A DNA stretch of 64,000 nucleotides, from NCBI GenBank assembly GCA_903884945.1, contig CAISGR010000103.1, forward strand, positions 95,270-159,269, written 5' to 3'. Shown piece by piece: positions 34,010-42,406 of the stretch (its first letter is position 1; each line of letters starts with the position of its first letter). Under the pieces are notes generated by a model. That model saw only the letters and a program-made list of their open reading frames with translations. It made no database searches and was not told where the DNA came from. This stretch comes from an uncultured bacterium (GTDB lineage Bacteria; Pseudomonadota; Alphaproteobacteria; Sphingomonadales; Sphingomonadaceae). Position numbers and translations under genes: made by a program.

Positions 34010-34482
34010 TGGAGCGCATCACCTATCCGCTGGCGCATCCGATCGAGATCGAGATCCACGACGGCGCCACCGCCAAGACGGTCACGATCGCCGAGCTGCA
34101 CCTCGCGCCCCGCGTGAAGGGCCGCCACATGCGCGCCGCCGATCACGCCGAGGGTCCGGTCGAGGCGAAGCTGCTCATGATCTCGTCGCTCGCGGGGATA
34201 TCCCGGGCCGAGGCCGACGAACTGGACGAGGTCGACATCCTCGGGCTGGACAGCGCCTATGGCAGCGAGCGGAGCGATCTCCAGCGGATCGCGGTCGCGC
34301 TCGGCCTCGTGCCGAATGCGCCCGTCGACGCGATGCTCGCGGCGATCGCCGCCGCCAGGCCGGCCGCTGCCGCTCCGGTCGAAGGGGGCGCGGTCACCGG
34401 CATGACCCCCGTCCCTTTGCCCGATGGCGCCGGCTCCCCGGCGGATGGCCCGGCAACACCTGTGACGTCGCCGCCAGCGTAA
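34009..34482 (+). CDS. Tail assembly chaperone, short form (Mu gp41-like)
   Basis: 157 aa. Beta-rich N-terminus (TYPLAHPIEIEIHDGATAKT) and helical middle, ending in a Pro/Ala tail. Precedes the tape measure, where phages usually make two chaperone forms by frameshifting. A slippery heptamer with a hairpin lies near its end in the right phase. Confidence 0.8.
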   Translation: MERITYPLAHPIEIEIHDGATAKTVTIAELHLAPRVKGRHMRAADHAEGPVEAKLLMISSLAGISRAEADELDEVDILGLDSAYGSERSDLQRIAVALGLVPNAPVDAMLAAIAAARPAAAAPVEGGAVTGMTPVPLPDGAGSPADGPATPVTSPPA

Positions 34483-34586
34483 CGGTCGCGTTCGGCTTCG
34501 GGCCGAGGGAGTGGCTCGACTGGGAGGTCGAGGATCTCCGTTTCTGGAATGACCGCTTGCTGGCGTCGGAGGCGCCACCATCATGA
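34009..34586 (+). CDS. Tail assembly chaperone, long form by -1 frameshift
   Basis: Slipping back one base at CCCTTTG (34413-34419) moves ribosomes to the frame that ends at 34586. This adds about 55 residues ending VAFGFGPREWLDWEVEDLRF, then WNDRLLAS, whose FGF...W..E...W pattern resembles C-terminal chaperone extensions. The long-form stop overlaps the tape measure start by 4 bp. Joined at 34413-34419; the share of ribosomes shifting is unknown. Confidence 0.7.
34413..34443 (+). promoter_or_regulatory. Programmed -1 ribosomal frameshift signal
   Basis: C CCT TTG fits X-XXY-YYZ in the zero frame (codons CCT 34414-34416 and TTG 34417-34419). Eight bases later comes a perfect 6-bp stem, CGCCGG (34428-34433) / CCGGCG (34438-34443), with a CTCC loop. 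Confidence 0.72.
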
Positions 34587-36115
34587 AACTGTCGCTGATC
34601 CTCAAGGCGATCGACCAGTGGAGCAAGCCGACCGACAAGGCGGCGAAATCCACCGGCGGTCTGACCAAGGCAACCGGCGAGCTGACGAAGCGCACCGGCT
34701 TCCTCGATCGCGTGGTCGCCCGGGCGCGCGGCACGATTTCCCGCTTCTGGAACGATTCGGCGCGCGGCGAGCGGATCGGCCAGCGCGTCGGCCTCGCGAT
34801 GCGTACGCTGGCCCTCCGGGGCTTTGACCTGGTCAAGCGCTCGGCCGAGGGCGCGACGCGGGCGACCGGGTGCCTGCTGCTCGGCCTGGTCAAGCTCGGC
34901 GCCCGCACGCTTGCCTATGGCGCGGCCGGCGTGGCCGCCGGCGGCCTCGCGATCGGCAGCATGCTGGCGCGCGGCGTGATCACGAACGGGGCGCAGTTCG
35001 AGCAATATCAGGTGGCGCTGGAGGGCACTGAAGGCTCGGCCAAGAAGGCGCGCAAGGCGATGGAGTGGGTCAAGGACTTCGCCAAGACCACGCCCTACGA
35101 GATCGAGGAGGTGACCGACGCGTTCGTCCGCGCGCGGGGCGTCGGCCTCGATCCGACGACCGGCAGCTTCCGCATTCTGGGCGACGCCGCCGGCGCGACC
35201 CGCAAGACGCTGATGGACGCGATCGAGATGATGGCGGACGCCCAGACGGGCGAGTTCGAGCGCCTGAAGGAGTTCAACATCACCGCGTCGGTGAAGGGCC
35301 AGGCCGTCACCTTCTCCTATCTCGACAAGGCCGGGAAGAACGCGTCGAAGACGGTCAAGAAGAACATGACCTCGATCCGCAAGGCGATCCTGGACGTGTT
35401 CGAGGCGAAATATTCCGGCGGCATGGAGCGCCAGTCGAAAACGCTGATCGGCATCTGGAACAACCTCAAGGACAGCATCACCAATTTCGAGCTGAGCATC
35501 GCGGGCAAGGGCATCTTCGACCGCGTCAAGTCGTCGCTCCAGCGCGCGCTCGACTGGATCTCCAGCCCGAAGAACAGCGCCCAGATCGAGCAATGGGCGC
35601 AGCGGGTGTCCGACTGGATGACGACGATCTGGGACAGGGCCGAGAAGTTCATCAACGAGACCGACTGGAAATCGGTCGCGACCGGGATCGGCACGATCGT
35701 CTCGGCGCTCGTGACCGCCGTCGAATGGATCGGCAAGGCGGCAACCGCCTGGGGCGCGTGGCAGAACGACGTGGAGCGTCGCCGGCTCAGCCAGGTCATC
35801 AACTCCACCGGCGTCTGGGGCACCGGCCTGGGCGAGGCCTCGCCGGCGGAGAAGGCGCAGGCGCGCCGCGATCTCGACCGGCTGGAGGGCCGCGCGCCGC
35901 CGCCGCGATCGTCGGCGCCGGTGAAATGGCCGACGCTGCCGGCCGGCAGCCCGAATGGCTGGAAGGCGCCGGGCCGCGCGCCGGCCGCGCCGGACGGCAA
36001 GATCTCGCTGGAGATCAAGCCCGTGCCCGGCTGGTCGATCCGCCCGGCCGGCATCGCCGCGACCGGGATGCAGCTCAACGTCAACACCGGCAAAGCCATG
36101 GCAGGCCCGGCATGA
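34583..36115 (+). CDS. Tail tape measure protein (Mu gp42-like)
   Basis: 510 aa. Sets tail length. N-terminal Lys/Thr-rich helix, hydrophobic segments (about 105-135, YGAAGVAAGGLAIGSML) and a conserved central domain (FAKTTPYEIEEVTDAFVRAR). Short for a tape measure, implying a short tail. Starts 4 bp inside the frameshifted chaperone form. Confidence 0.9.
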   Translation: MKLSLILKAIDQWSKPTDKAAKSTGGLTKATGELTKRTGFLDRVVARARGTISRFWNDSARGERIGQRVGLAMRTLALRGFDLVKRSAEGATRATGCLLLGLVKLGARTLAYGAAGVAAGGLAIGSMLARGVITNGAQFEQYQVALEGTEGSAKKARKAMEWVKDFAKTTPYEIEEVTDAFVRARGVGLDPTTGSFRILGDAAGATRKTLMDAIEMMADAQTGEFERLKEFNITASVKGQAVTFSYLDKAGKNASKTVKKNMTSIRKAILDVFEAKYSGGMERQSKTLIGIWNNLKDSITNFELSIAGKGIFDRVKSSLQRALDWISSPKNSAQIEQWAQRVSDWMTTIWDRAEKFINETDWKSVATGIGTIVSALVTAVEWIGKAATAWGAWQNDVERRRLSQVINSTGVWGTGLGEASPAEKAQARRDLDRLEGRAPPPRSSAPVKWPTLPAGSPNGWKAPGRAPAAPDGKISLEIKPVPGWSIRPAGIAATGMQLNVNTGKAMAGPA

Positions 36116-37350
36116 GCGCGCCGGCTGGCTGGCAGAAGGGCAGCTTCCGCGGAGTGCCGTTCGTGACGCGCGACCATGAGAAGTCGGGCGGGCAGCGCAT
36201 CGCGCAGCATGAATACCCCGATGCGGATCTTCCCGTGCTCGAATTCATGGGCCGCAAGGGCAACAGCTTCTCGCTGAACTGCCACATCATCGGCGATGCC
36301 TATCCGGCCGGCGCGAACGCGCTGGAGGATGCGCTGGAGGTGCGCGCGATCGGCACGCTGATCCATCCCTGGAAGGGATCGATGCAGGTCGGCGTGCCGG
36401 ACTGGTCGCGCTCCGATTCGACCAGCGAGGGCGGCATGGCCGTTTTCGCGATCACCTTCCTCGAGAGCGGCCTTCCGGCCGTGCCGCAGCCGGCCGCCGA
36501 TACGGCCGCCAAGGCGAAGAGCAGCGCCGACAAGGCGGCGGCCAGCGCCAGCACGCAGTTCAGCAAGAAATTCTCGGTCGCCAAGGCAACCGCCTTTGTC
36601 GAGAAGGCGGCGGCCGACGTCGTGAAATATGCGGCGATCGCCACGCGCATCCAGGCCGGGCTGATGGGCGGCATCGGGCCGGCGCTCCGGATGCTCCAGG
36701 ACAATCTCGGCCTGTTCGGCATCACCGACGTGCTCGTGCGCCAGGCGCTCGATCTCGGCGTGGCGACAGTGCAGCTGGTGCAGATCCTGGGCACGCTGAC
36801 GGACAGCGTCGATGCGCGGATCTCCGCGTTCACCGCGTTGCTCGGCTTCGGCGACGATCTGCCGCCGGTCAACGGCGACACGCCGGCGCGCCAGCTCCAG
36901 CGCGACAACCAGGCCGCGTTCGTCCAGCTGGTCAACCTCGCCGCCGCGGCCGAACTGGTGCGCGCCGTCGCCGATGCCGATTTCGCATCCTACCAGGAAG
37001 CCGTCGCCGTGCGCGATGCCGCGGCCGACCGGCTCGACGCGCTGCGCTTCCGCCAGGCCGATGCCGGCGACGATGACGGCGCGGCCGCCTATGACGATCT
37101 GCGCGGCGCCCTGGTGCGGGACGTGACCGCCCGGGGCGGCACGCTCGCGCGGCTCCAGGCCTATACGCCCGCCGCGACCGAGCCGGCGCTGGTGATCGCC
37201 TATCGCCTCTATGGCGATCCATCCTCGGTCGAGGCGCGCGCGGCCGAGATCGTGGCGCGCAACGGCGTGACGCATCCGGGCTTCGTGCCGGGCGGCGTGC
37301 CGCTCCAGGTGATCACGCCGGATCGCCGGATCGGGGCCGGCAATGGTTGA
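36112..37350 (+). CDS. N: DNA circularisation/baseplate hub protein (Mu N-like)
   Basis: 412 aa. The N-terminal DNA_circ_N-type domain (SFRGVPFVTRDHEKSGGQRI; EYPDADLPVLEFMG) is followed by an Ala-rich helical region. In Mu, N is a tail baseplate protein. Overlaps the tape measure by 4 bp and P by 8 bp. Confidence 0.88.
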   Translation: MSAPAGWQKGSFRGVPFVTRDHEKSGGQRIAQHEYPDADLPVLEFMGRKGNSFSLNCHIIGDAYPAGANALEDALEVRAIGTLIHPWKGSMQVGVPDWSRSDSTSEGGMAVFAITFLESGLPAVPQPAADTAAKAKSSADKAAASASTQFSKKFSVAKATAFVEKAAADVVKYAAIATRIQAGLMGGIGPALRMLQDNLGLFGITDVLVRQALDLGVATVQLVQILGTLTDSVDARISAFTALLGFGDDLPPVNGDTPARQLQRDNQAAFVQLVNLAAAAELVRAVADADFASYQEAVAVRDAAADRLDALRFRQADAGDDDGAAAYDDLRGALVRDVTARGGTLARLQAYTPAATEPALVIAYRLYGDPSSVEARAAEIVARNGVTHPGFVPGGVPLQVITPDRRIGAGNG

Positions 37351-38410
37351 TGCCGTCGCCGAAACCGCGAAGGCGGCCGAGAAGGTGGAGCTGTCGATCG
37401 GCGGCTCGCTCTATTCGGGGTGGAAGTCGATCACGATCTCGCGCTCGCTCGACCAGGTCACGGGAACCTTCCAGCTCGGGCTGGCGTGGAAGGGCGCGGC
37501 GACCGATGCCGAATTCCCGATCAACCAGGGCGACCGCTGCCAGGTCCTGATCGCGGGCGAGCCGGTGATCGACGGCTGGATCGATGCGGTCGAGCCGTCG
37601 ATCGATGGCACCGACCATGCGATCGGCGTGGCCGGCCGCGACCGCACCGGCGACCTTGCCGACTGCTCGGCGATCCACAAGCCGGGCAGCTGGCGCAACG
37701 TGAAGCTGGAGGCGATCGCCGCCGAGCTGGCCGCGCCGTTCGGCATCTCGGTCACCGCGAAGGCGTCGACCGGCAAGCCGATCGTGCGGTTCGCGCTCCA
37801 GCAGGGCGAGACTGTGCAGGCGGCGATCGAGCGGCTGCTGCGCTTTCGCGGGCTGCTGATGGCGCCGGCGCCGGGGGGCAATCTGGAGATCATCACGCCC
37901 GACGACGGCGCGCCGGTCGCGACGCTGGAGCTGGGCGTCAACGTCAAGGCGGTGCGCGTGCGGCTCGACGGCAGCCAGCGCTTCAGCGACTATCTGATCA
38001 AGGGCCAGTCAGCCGGCAACAACGAGAAACACGGCAAGACGGTGTCGCAGATCAAGGGCACCGCCACCGATGCCGGCGTGACGCGCCACCGGCCGCTCCT
38101 GATCGTCGCCGAGGATCAGGGCGACGGCGCCAGCCTCGCGACCAGGGCGAAGTTCGAGGCCGGCGTCCGCGCGGGCAAATCGACCTCGGCCGACATCACG
38201 GTGGCGGGCTGGCGCGTCTCGCCCGGCGGCAAGCTGTGGGACCGGAACATGCCGGTGCGGGTGAAGTGCGCGGCCGCCAAGCTGCCCGACCAGAAGATGC
38301 TGGTGACCGCGGTGACCTATCAGAAGGACGATAGCGGCACGACGGCGACGCTGACGGTGATGCCGCCCGGCGCCTGGAAACAGCTCGCCGAATCGGAGCG
38401 CGCGAAATGA
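37343..38410 (+). CDS. P: Baseplate hub protein (Mu P-like, gp44)
   Basis: 355 aa. Related to the T4 gp27 hub. Typical segments: LSIGGSLYSGWKSITISRSL, GEPVIDGWID, and FRGLLMAPAPGGNLEI. Overlaps N by 8 bp and the spike gene by 4 bp. Confidence 0.88.
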   Translation: MVDAVAETAKAAEKVELSIGGSLYSGWKSITISRSLDQVTGTFQLGLAWKGAATDAEFPINQGDRCQVLIAGEPVIDGWIDAVEPSIDGTDHAIGVAGRDRTGDLADCSAIHKPGSWRNVKLEAIAAELAAPFGISVTAKASTGKPIVRFALQQGETVQAAIERLLRFRGLLMAPAPGGNLEIITPDDGAPVATLELGVNVKAVRVRLDGSQRFSDYLIKGQSAGNNEKHGKTVSQIKGTATDAGVTRHRPLLIVAEDQGDGASLATRAKFEAGVRAGKSTSADITVAGWRVSPGGKLWDRNMPVRVKCAAAKLPDQKMLVTAVTYQKDDSGTTATLTVMPPGAWKQLAESERAK

Positions 38411-38967
38411 AGGCGCTCAACGACCGCATCCAGATGATGATCGGCCGCGCGGTGCTGGCGGACGCCAGGGAAGATCCGCAGCTGCGCGAACTCCAGCTGG
38501 AGCTGCTGGCGGACGAGACCCTGGACGGCGTGGAGCATTTCGAGGCCTATGGCTTCACGTCCAGGGCGACGGCCGGCGCCGAGGCGATCATGCTCGCCCC
38601 GGGCGGGCTGCGCAGCCACGGCATCGCCATCTGCGTTGCCGACCGGCGCTATCGCCTGACCACTCTGGAAAAGGGCGAGGTCACGATCCACGACGATCAG
38701 GGCCAGAAGGTCCATCTGACGCGCGCCGGGATCGTGGTGCACGGCAAGAAGCTCACCCTCGAAAGCGAGGGCGATATCGTCCTCGATGCCGAGGGCGACG
38801 TGACGATCGACTGCGTCAACTTCACCGCCACGGCGACCGGCTCGGCCGAGCTGGAAGGCGCGAGCATCGATATCGGGCACGGCGCCAGCCTGGAGGCCGC
38901 GCGCAAGACCGACACGGTCGCCGGCGGTGTCATCAACTCGGGCTCTGGAAAGGTGAAAATCGCATGA
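38407..38967 (+). CDS. Baseplate central spike (Mu gp45-like)
   Basis: 186 aa. An OB-like N-terminal domain, then short beta repeats (VTIHDDQGQKVHLTRAGIVV; KLTLESEGDIVLDAEGDVTI) that build a trimeric beta-helix needle. The C-terminal tip lacks an obvious HxH iron-binding motif. Confidence 0.88.
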   Translation: MKALNDRIQMMIGRAVLADAREDPQLRELQLELLADETLDGVEHFEAYGFTSRATAGAEAIMLAPGGLRSHGIAICVADRRYRLTTLEKGEVTIHDDQGQKVHLTRAGIVVHGKKLTLESEGDIVLDAEGDVTIDCVNFTATATGSAELEGASIDIGHGASLEAARKTDTVAGGVINSGSGKVKIA

Positions 38968-39236
38968 GGCAGAAAGCAACGAAGTCGCGTCGCGGAGGAT
39001 GGCGCCAGACGAACCCGGAGCCGGCCAAGATTGGCCCGCTGCTGCGCGAGTGCGGCTTCCTGGGCGACGATGCCGATCCGCTTGAGGTGACGGCCCATTT
39101 CGACCGGCAGAACCGCCCGCGGCGCATCCATGCGACCTATCCGAACGGCTGGAAGGCAACGCTGAACCTACGCGTCGATGGCAGCTTCGCGCTGAGCCAG
39201 TCGGTGCGGTTCGTCAGCAAGAAGGTGGAAGCATGA
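38964..39236 (+). CDS. Hypothetical protein inserted between spike and gp46
   Basis: 90 aa, basic N-terminus, then beta-rich (VTAHFDRQNRPRRIHATYPN). Not in Mu at this position. Overlaps both neighbours by 4 bp. Function unknown. Confidence 0.6.
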   Translation: MRQKATKSRRGGWRQTNPEPAKIGPLLRECGFLGDDADPLEVTAHFDRQNRPRRIHATYPNGWKATLNLRVDGSFALSQSVRFVSKKVEA

Positions 39237-39451
39237 GCGAGATGTTCCGCCTCGATCAGGTGCACATCCGCGTTTCAGAAGTCGCGTCGGTCCGCATCGA
39301 TGCCGGCCATAGCTATGCGCGGCTGATCGTCCGGATGAAGGACGGTTCGGAATTCGTTCATCGCGGCAACCACGTCTATGAGGAAGAGGCGCAGCTCCTA
39401 GCCGCGATCGAGGCACACGCGCTGGCAGCGCGCGCGGATCGGCCAGCATGA
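39233..39451 (+). CDS. Hypothetical protein inserted between spike and gp46
   Basis: 72 aa, small beta-rich protein (VHIRVSEVASVRIDAGHSYA). Overlaps neighbours by 4 bp. Function unknown. Confidence 0.6.
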   Translation: MSEMFRLDQVHIRVSEVASVRIDAGHSYARLIVRMKDGSEFVHRGNHVYEEEAQLLAAIEAHALAARADRPA

Positions 39452-39936
39452 CCGATATCGCGCTCCTCTTCGATCCGGCCACCCAGTCGGCCGACATCGC
39501 CGTCAGCAATGGCGGGCTGGCGACCGATGACGGGCTGCGCACCGCGATCATCATCTCGCTCTTCACGGACGCTCGCGCCCGCGACGACGACACGCTGCCC
39601 GAGCCCGGCGCCGATCGGCGCGGCTGGTGGGGCGATTGCTTCAACGACGATCCGAACGACCGGATCGGCTCGCGGCTCTGGCTGCTGGAGCGGGAGAAGC
39701 TCACCGAGGCGACGCGGCTGAAGGCGCGCGACATCTGCCGCGAGGCGCTGGCGTGGCTGGTCGACGACGGCGTCGCCAGCGCCGTCGACGTCGAGACGGC
39801 GATCGTGCCCGTCACCGCGGCCGATTCGACCGGCGCGCTCGCGATCGCGATCTCGATCACCCGTCCGCAGGGGCCGGGGCGCCAGCGCTTCGACTTCGTA
39901 TGGGATGCCACCGCTCGGAGCTTCGCCGTCCAATGA
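39448..39936 (+). CDS. Baseplate wedge protein (Mu gp46-like)
   Basis: 162 aa. GP46 family: begins TDIALLFDPATQSADIAVSN, with DRRGWWGDCF and RIGSRLWLLEREKL. T4 gp25-like role in the baseplate wedge. Confidence 0.88.
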   Translation: MTDIALLFDPATQSADIAVSNGGLATDDGLRTAIIISLFTDARARDDDTLPEPGADRRGWWGDCFNDDPNDRIGSRLWLLEREKLTEATRLKARDICREALAWLVDDGVASAVDVETAIVPVTAADSTGALAIAISITRPQGPGRQRFDFVWDATARSFAVQ

Positions 39937-40979
39937 GTTTCAGCCGCCCAAGCCTCACCGCGCTCAATCAGCGCGTCCGCGTCGATTTCGACACCCGCCT
40001 GGAGGGCGCGGACAGCCGGCTTCGCCGCAACGTGATCGACGTCACGGCCGGGGTCCACGCCGCGACGGCCGACAGCCTGCATGCCGATATCGCGACGCGC
40101 GCGCGCTTCTTCCCCGCGCCCGACAATCCCGAGGCGAACGCCCGCTGGGCCTCGCTCAAGGGCGTGATCCGCAAGGCGGCCGTCGCCGCCACTGCCACCG
40201 CCACGCTGACGGGCACGGACAGTCTGACGGCCGAGGCGGGCACGATCCTTGTGCGGCGCGACGGGCTGACCTATCGCATCACCGCCGATGCGACGATCGC
40301 GGCCGGCACGGCCGAGGCGGCGATCGTCGCGGTCGATGGCGGCGTCGCCACGTCGATCGAGATCGGCCAGCAGCTGACCTTCCAGTCGCCGGTTGCCGGG
40401 ATCAGCGCGACCGCTGTGGTGAGCGCGGCCGGCCTGGGCGAGGACGAGGAGAGCGAGGCCGATTTCTGCGGCCGCATCCAGGAAGTGCTGCGCGCGGCCG
40501 CGGCCGGCGGCAAGGCCGACGATTATGTCCGCTGGGCAAAGGAGGTGGCGGGCGTCACCCGCGCCTGGGTCGAGGCCAACTGGGACGGGCTGGGCACCGT
40601 GCGCGTCTCGTTCGTGATGGACGGGCGGGAGGACATCATTCCCGAAGCCGGCGACGTCGCCGCGGTCGACGCGGTCATCCAGGCGGTGCGGCCGGTGACG
40701 GCCGACGTGACCGTCATCGCCCTCACGCCCGATCCGCTCGCTTTCACCATCACGCCAGTGCCGGATACGCCCGCCGTGCGCGCCGCGATCGCGGCCGAGC
40801 TGCGCGACCTGATCTCCCGCGAGGCCGAGCCCGCCGGCACGGTCCCGCTGAGTCATATCCGCGAGGCGATCTCGATCGCGGCCGGGGAGACCGATTATGT
40901 GATGGCCTCTCCCAGCGGGCCTGTGACTGCGGCGCCGGGCCATATCTCGACCATGGGGCCGATCACATGGCCGAGCTGA
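39933..40979 (+). CDS. Baseplate J-like protein (Mu gp47-like)
   Basis: 348 aa. Baseplate J family (RPSLTALNQRVRVDFDTRLE; FFPAPDNPEANARWASLKG; GTVRVSFVMD). Forms the wedge with gp46- and gp48-like proteins. Overlaps gp46 by 4 bp. Confidence 0.92.
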   Translation: MSFSRPSLTALNQRVRVDFDTRLEGADSRLRRNVIDVTAGVHAATADSLHADIATRARFFPAPDNPEANARWASLKGVIRKAAVAATATATLTGTDSLTAEAGTILVRRDGLTYRITADATIAAGTAEAAIVAVDGGVATSIEIGQQLTFQSPVAGISATAVVSAAGLGEDEESEADFCGRIQEVLRAAAAGGKADDYVRWAKEVAGVTRAWVEANWDGLGTVRVSFVMDGREDIIPEAGDVAAVDAVIQAVRPVTADVTVIALTPDPLAFTITPVPDTPAVRAAIAAELRDLISREAEPAGTVPLSHIREAISIAAGETDYVMASPSGPVTAAPGHISTMGPITWPS

Positions 40980-40995
40980 GCGGAGGGCGGCGCTA

Positions 40996-41595
40996 ATGGC
41001 CTATAGCGCCCAGCAATATGTCGGGCAGATGCAGGCGCTGCTGCCGACCGGCGCGGCCTGGCCACGCGACCCTGACGCGACGCTGACCCAGCTGCTCGCG
41101 GCGCTGGGGGAGGAGTTCGCCCGGGTGGATGCGCGCGTCGAGCAGCTCGTCGCCGAATTCGATCCGCGATCGGCCTATGAGCTGCTCGACGAGTGGGAGG
41201 CGGCGCTCGGCCTACCCGATGCCTGCACCGCGGCGGCGACCACCGTCTCGGCGCGGCAGGCGGCGATCTGGCGCAAGCTCGCCTTTGTCGGCGGCCAGTC
41301 CCGCGCCTTCTATATCGGCCTCGCCGCGGCGCTCGGCTACGAGATCGAGATCCACGAGTTCGATCCCGACGTCGACGATTTCGACGGATCGCTGACGGCG
41401 CTGATCGCCGGCGGCCGGTATCGCTTCGTCTGGCGCGTCCATGTGCTCAATGCCGGAGACTTCACCTTCTTCCGCATGGGCGACGAGATCGGCGGCCGCT
41501 TTCGCGAGGGCGACACGTCGATCGACCTGGAATGCATCATCACCGCGTCCAGGCCCGCCCACACCCACGTCATCTTCAGCTATCCGGAGGCATAG
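40996..41595 (+). CDS. Baseplate protein, DUF2313 (Mu gp48-like)
   Basis: 199 aa. Starts YSAQQYVGQMQALLPTGAAW, the DUF2313 signature. Also YELLDEWEAALGLPD. Preceded by GGAGG at 9 bases. T4 gp53-like position: last wedge protein before the fibre. Confidence 0.9.
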   Translation: MAYSAQQYVGQMQALLPTGAAWPRDPDATLTQLLAALGEEFARVDARVEQLVAEFDPRSAYELLDEWEAALGLPDACTAAATTVSARQAAIWRKLAFVGGQSRAFYIGLAAALGYEIEIHEFDPDVDDFDGSLTALIAGGRYRFVWRVHVLNAGDFTFFRMGDEIGGRFREGDTSIDLECIITASRPAHTHVIFSYPEA

Positions 41596-41598
41596 ACC

Positions 41599-42129
41599 AT
41601 GCGCGATTTCACAGGCGTCTCAGGCGCGACCGACGACGGCCAGGCGAAGGTAACGCCGGCGCCGGCGACACGCTGGACGCCGGAGGTCGCCAACGCGATC
41701 GTCCAGGAGCTGAAGAAGGTCATCACCGATCCGACCGGCGGCAACGTGGCGCTCGACCCGGGCGACAACGGCCAGCTGCTCGCCGCGATCCGCCACATGT
41801 TCCTCAGCGCCTTTCCCGTCACCAGCAACGCCTATGGGCACGCCATCGATTGCGGGACGTTCAAGGTTCAGATGGGCCTCGTCGAGGTGGTGGCGACCGG
41901 CAGCAGCAACGCCACCTTCGACATCACTTTCCCGGTGCCGTTCGGCGCCGCCGCCTGGCATTGCAGCGGCAATTCGACCGAGGGCGCGCGCGGCGGCTGG
42001 AACGCGATGACGGTGGTGGTCCCCTATCTTACCGACACCGGCGCCAGCGGGATCGCGGACGCCGCCAACTCCACCCAGGCCATCATCGGCGGCCGCTACA
42101 TCCGCTGGATCGCGGTCGGTCCCTCATAG
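41599..42129 (+). CDS. Short tail fibre / receptor-binding protein
   Basis: 176 aa. N-terminal attachment part (TPAPATRWTPEVANAIVQEL, then PTGG), followed by a compact beta domain ending in RYIRWIAVG, a pattern common in phage fibre C-termini. Replaces the Mu S/U fibre genes and invertible G segment, none of which is seen. Last gene of the prophage. Confidence 0.75.
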   Translation: MRDFTGVSGATDDGQAKVTPAPATRWTPEVANAIVQELKKVITDPTGGNVALDPGDNGQLLAAIRHMFLSAFPVTSNAYGHAIDCGTFKVQMGLVEVVATGSSNATFDITFPVPFGAAAWHCSGNSTEGARGGWNAMTVVVPYLTDTGASGIADAANSTQAIIGGRYIRWIAVGPS

Positions 42130-42250
42130 GGCTCTGAGCGGGTTCTCAGGGGGCTATTGGGCGGCTGGTTCTTGAATGCGAGTGCTCCAGATTGTCTTGT
42201 CAAAGACTCCAGAACCTTTTGTCCCGCTACACCTGTTCCGCGCCTTTTTT
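42130..42250. other. Gap between last phage gene and right-end array
   Basis: No gene. It contains TTCTCAGGGGGC (42143-42154), one of the dispersed CTCAGGG motifs. Confidence 0.5.
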
Positions 42251-42388
42251 GCCCTGTTTTTCGATAACAGGGCAAGTGGCAAGTAACTTATTGAAAATAA
42301 TGACGGATTTTACTCCGAAAATCCAACATAACAGGGCAAGAAAAAATATCGGCACCGATAACAGGGCCAAACAGGGCAAAACAGGGCA
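42251..42388. other. Prophage right-end region: six AACAGGG transposase-type sites
   Basis: GCCCTGTT at 42251-42258, and AACAGGGC at 42266, 42330, 42360, 42370 and 42380. The last sites are 10 bp apart, and the outermost ends in CA at 42387-42388, followed by ATGCG. The palindromes TATCGGCACCGATA (42348-42361) and GGATTTT/AAAATCC (42305-42324) lie within. These match the inverted CCCTGTT array near 1.2 kb. The host betC stop begins 19 bp further on. Confidence 0.65.
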
Positions 42389-42406
42389 ATGCGCGAGGGG
42401 GCGAAC

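Noticed and set aside
35317..37275. 652-codon reverse frame under the tape measure and N genes
   Set aside because: Shadow of two well-supported tail genes; no motifs.
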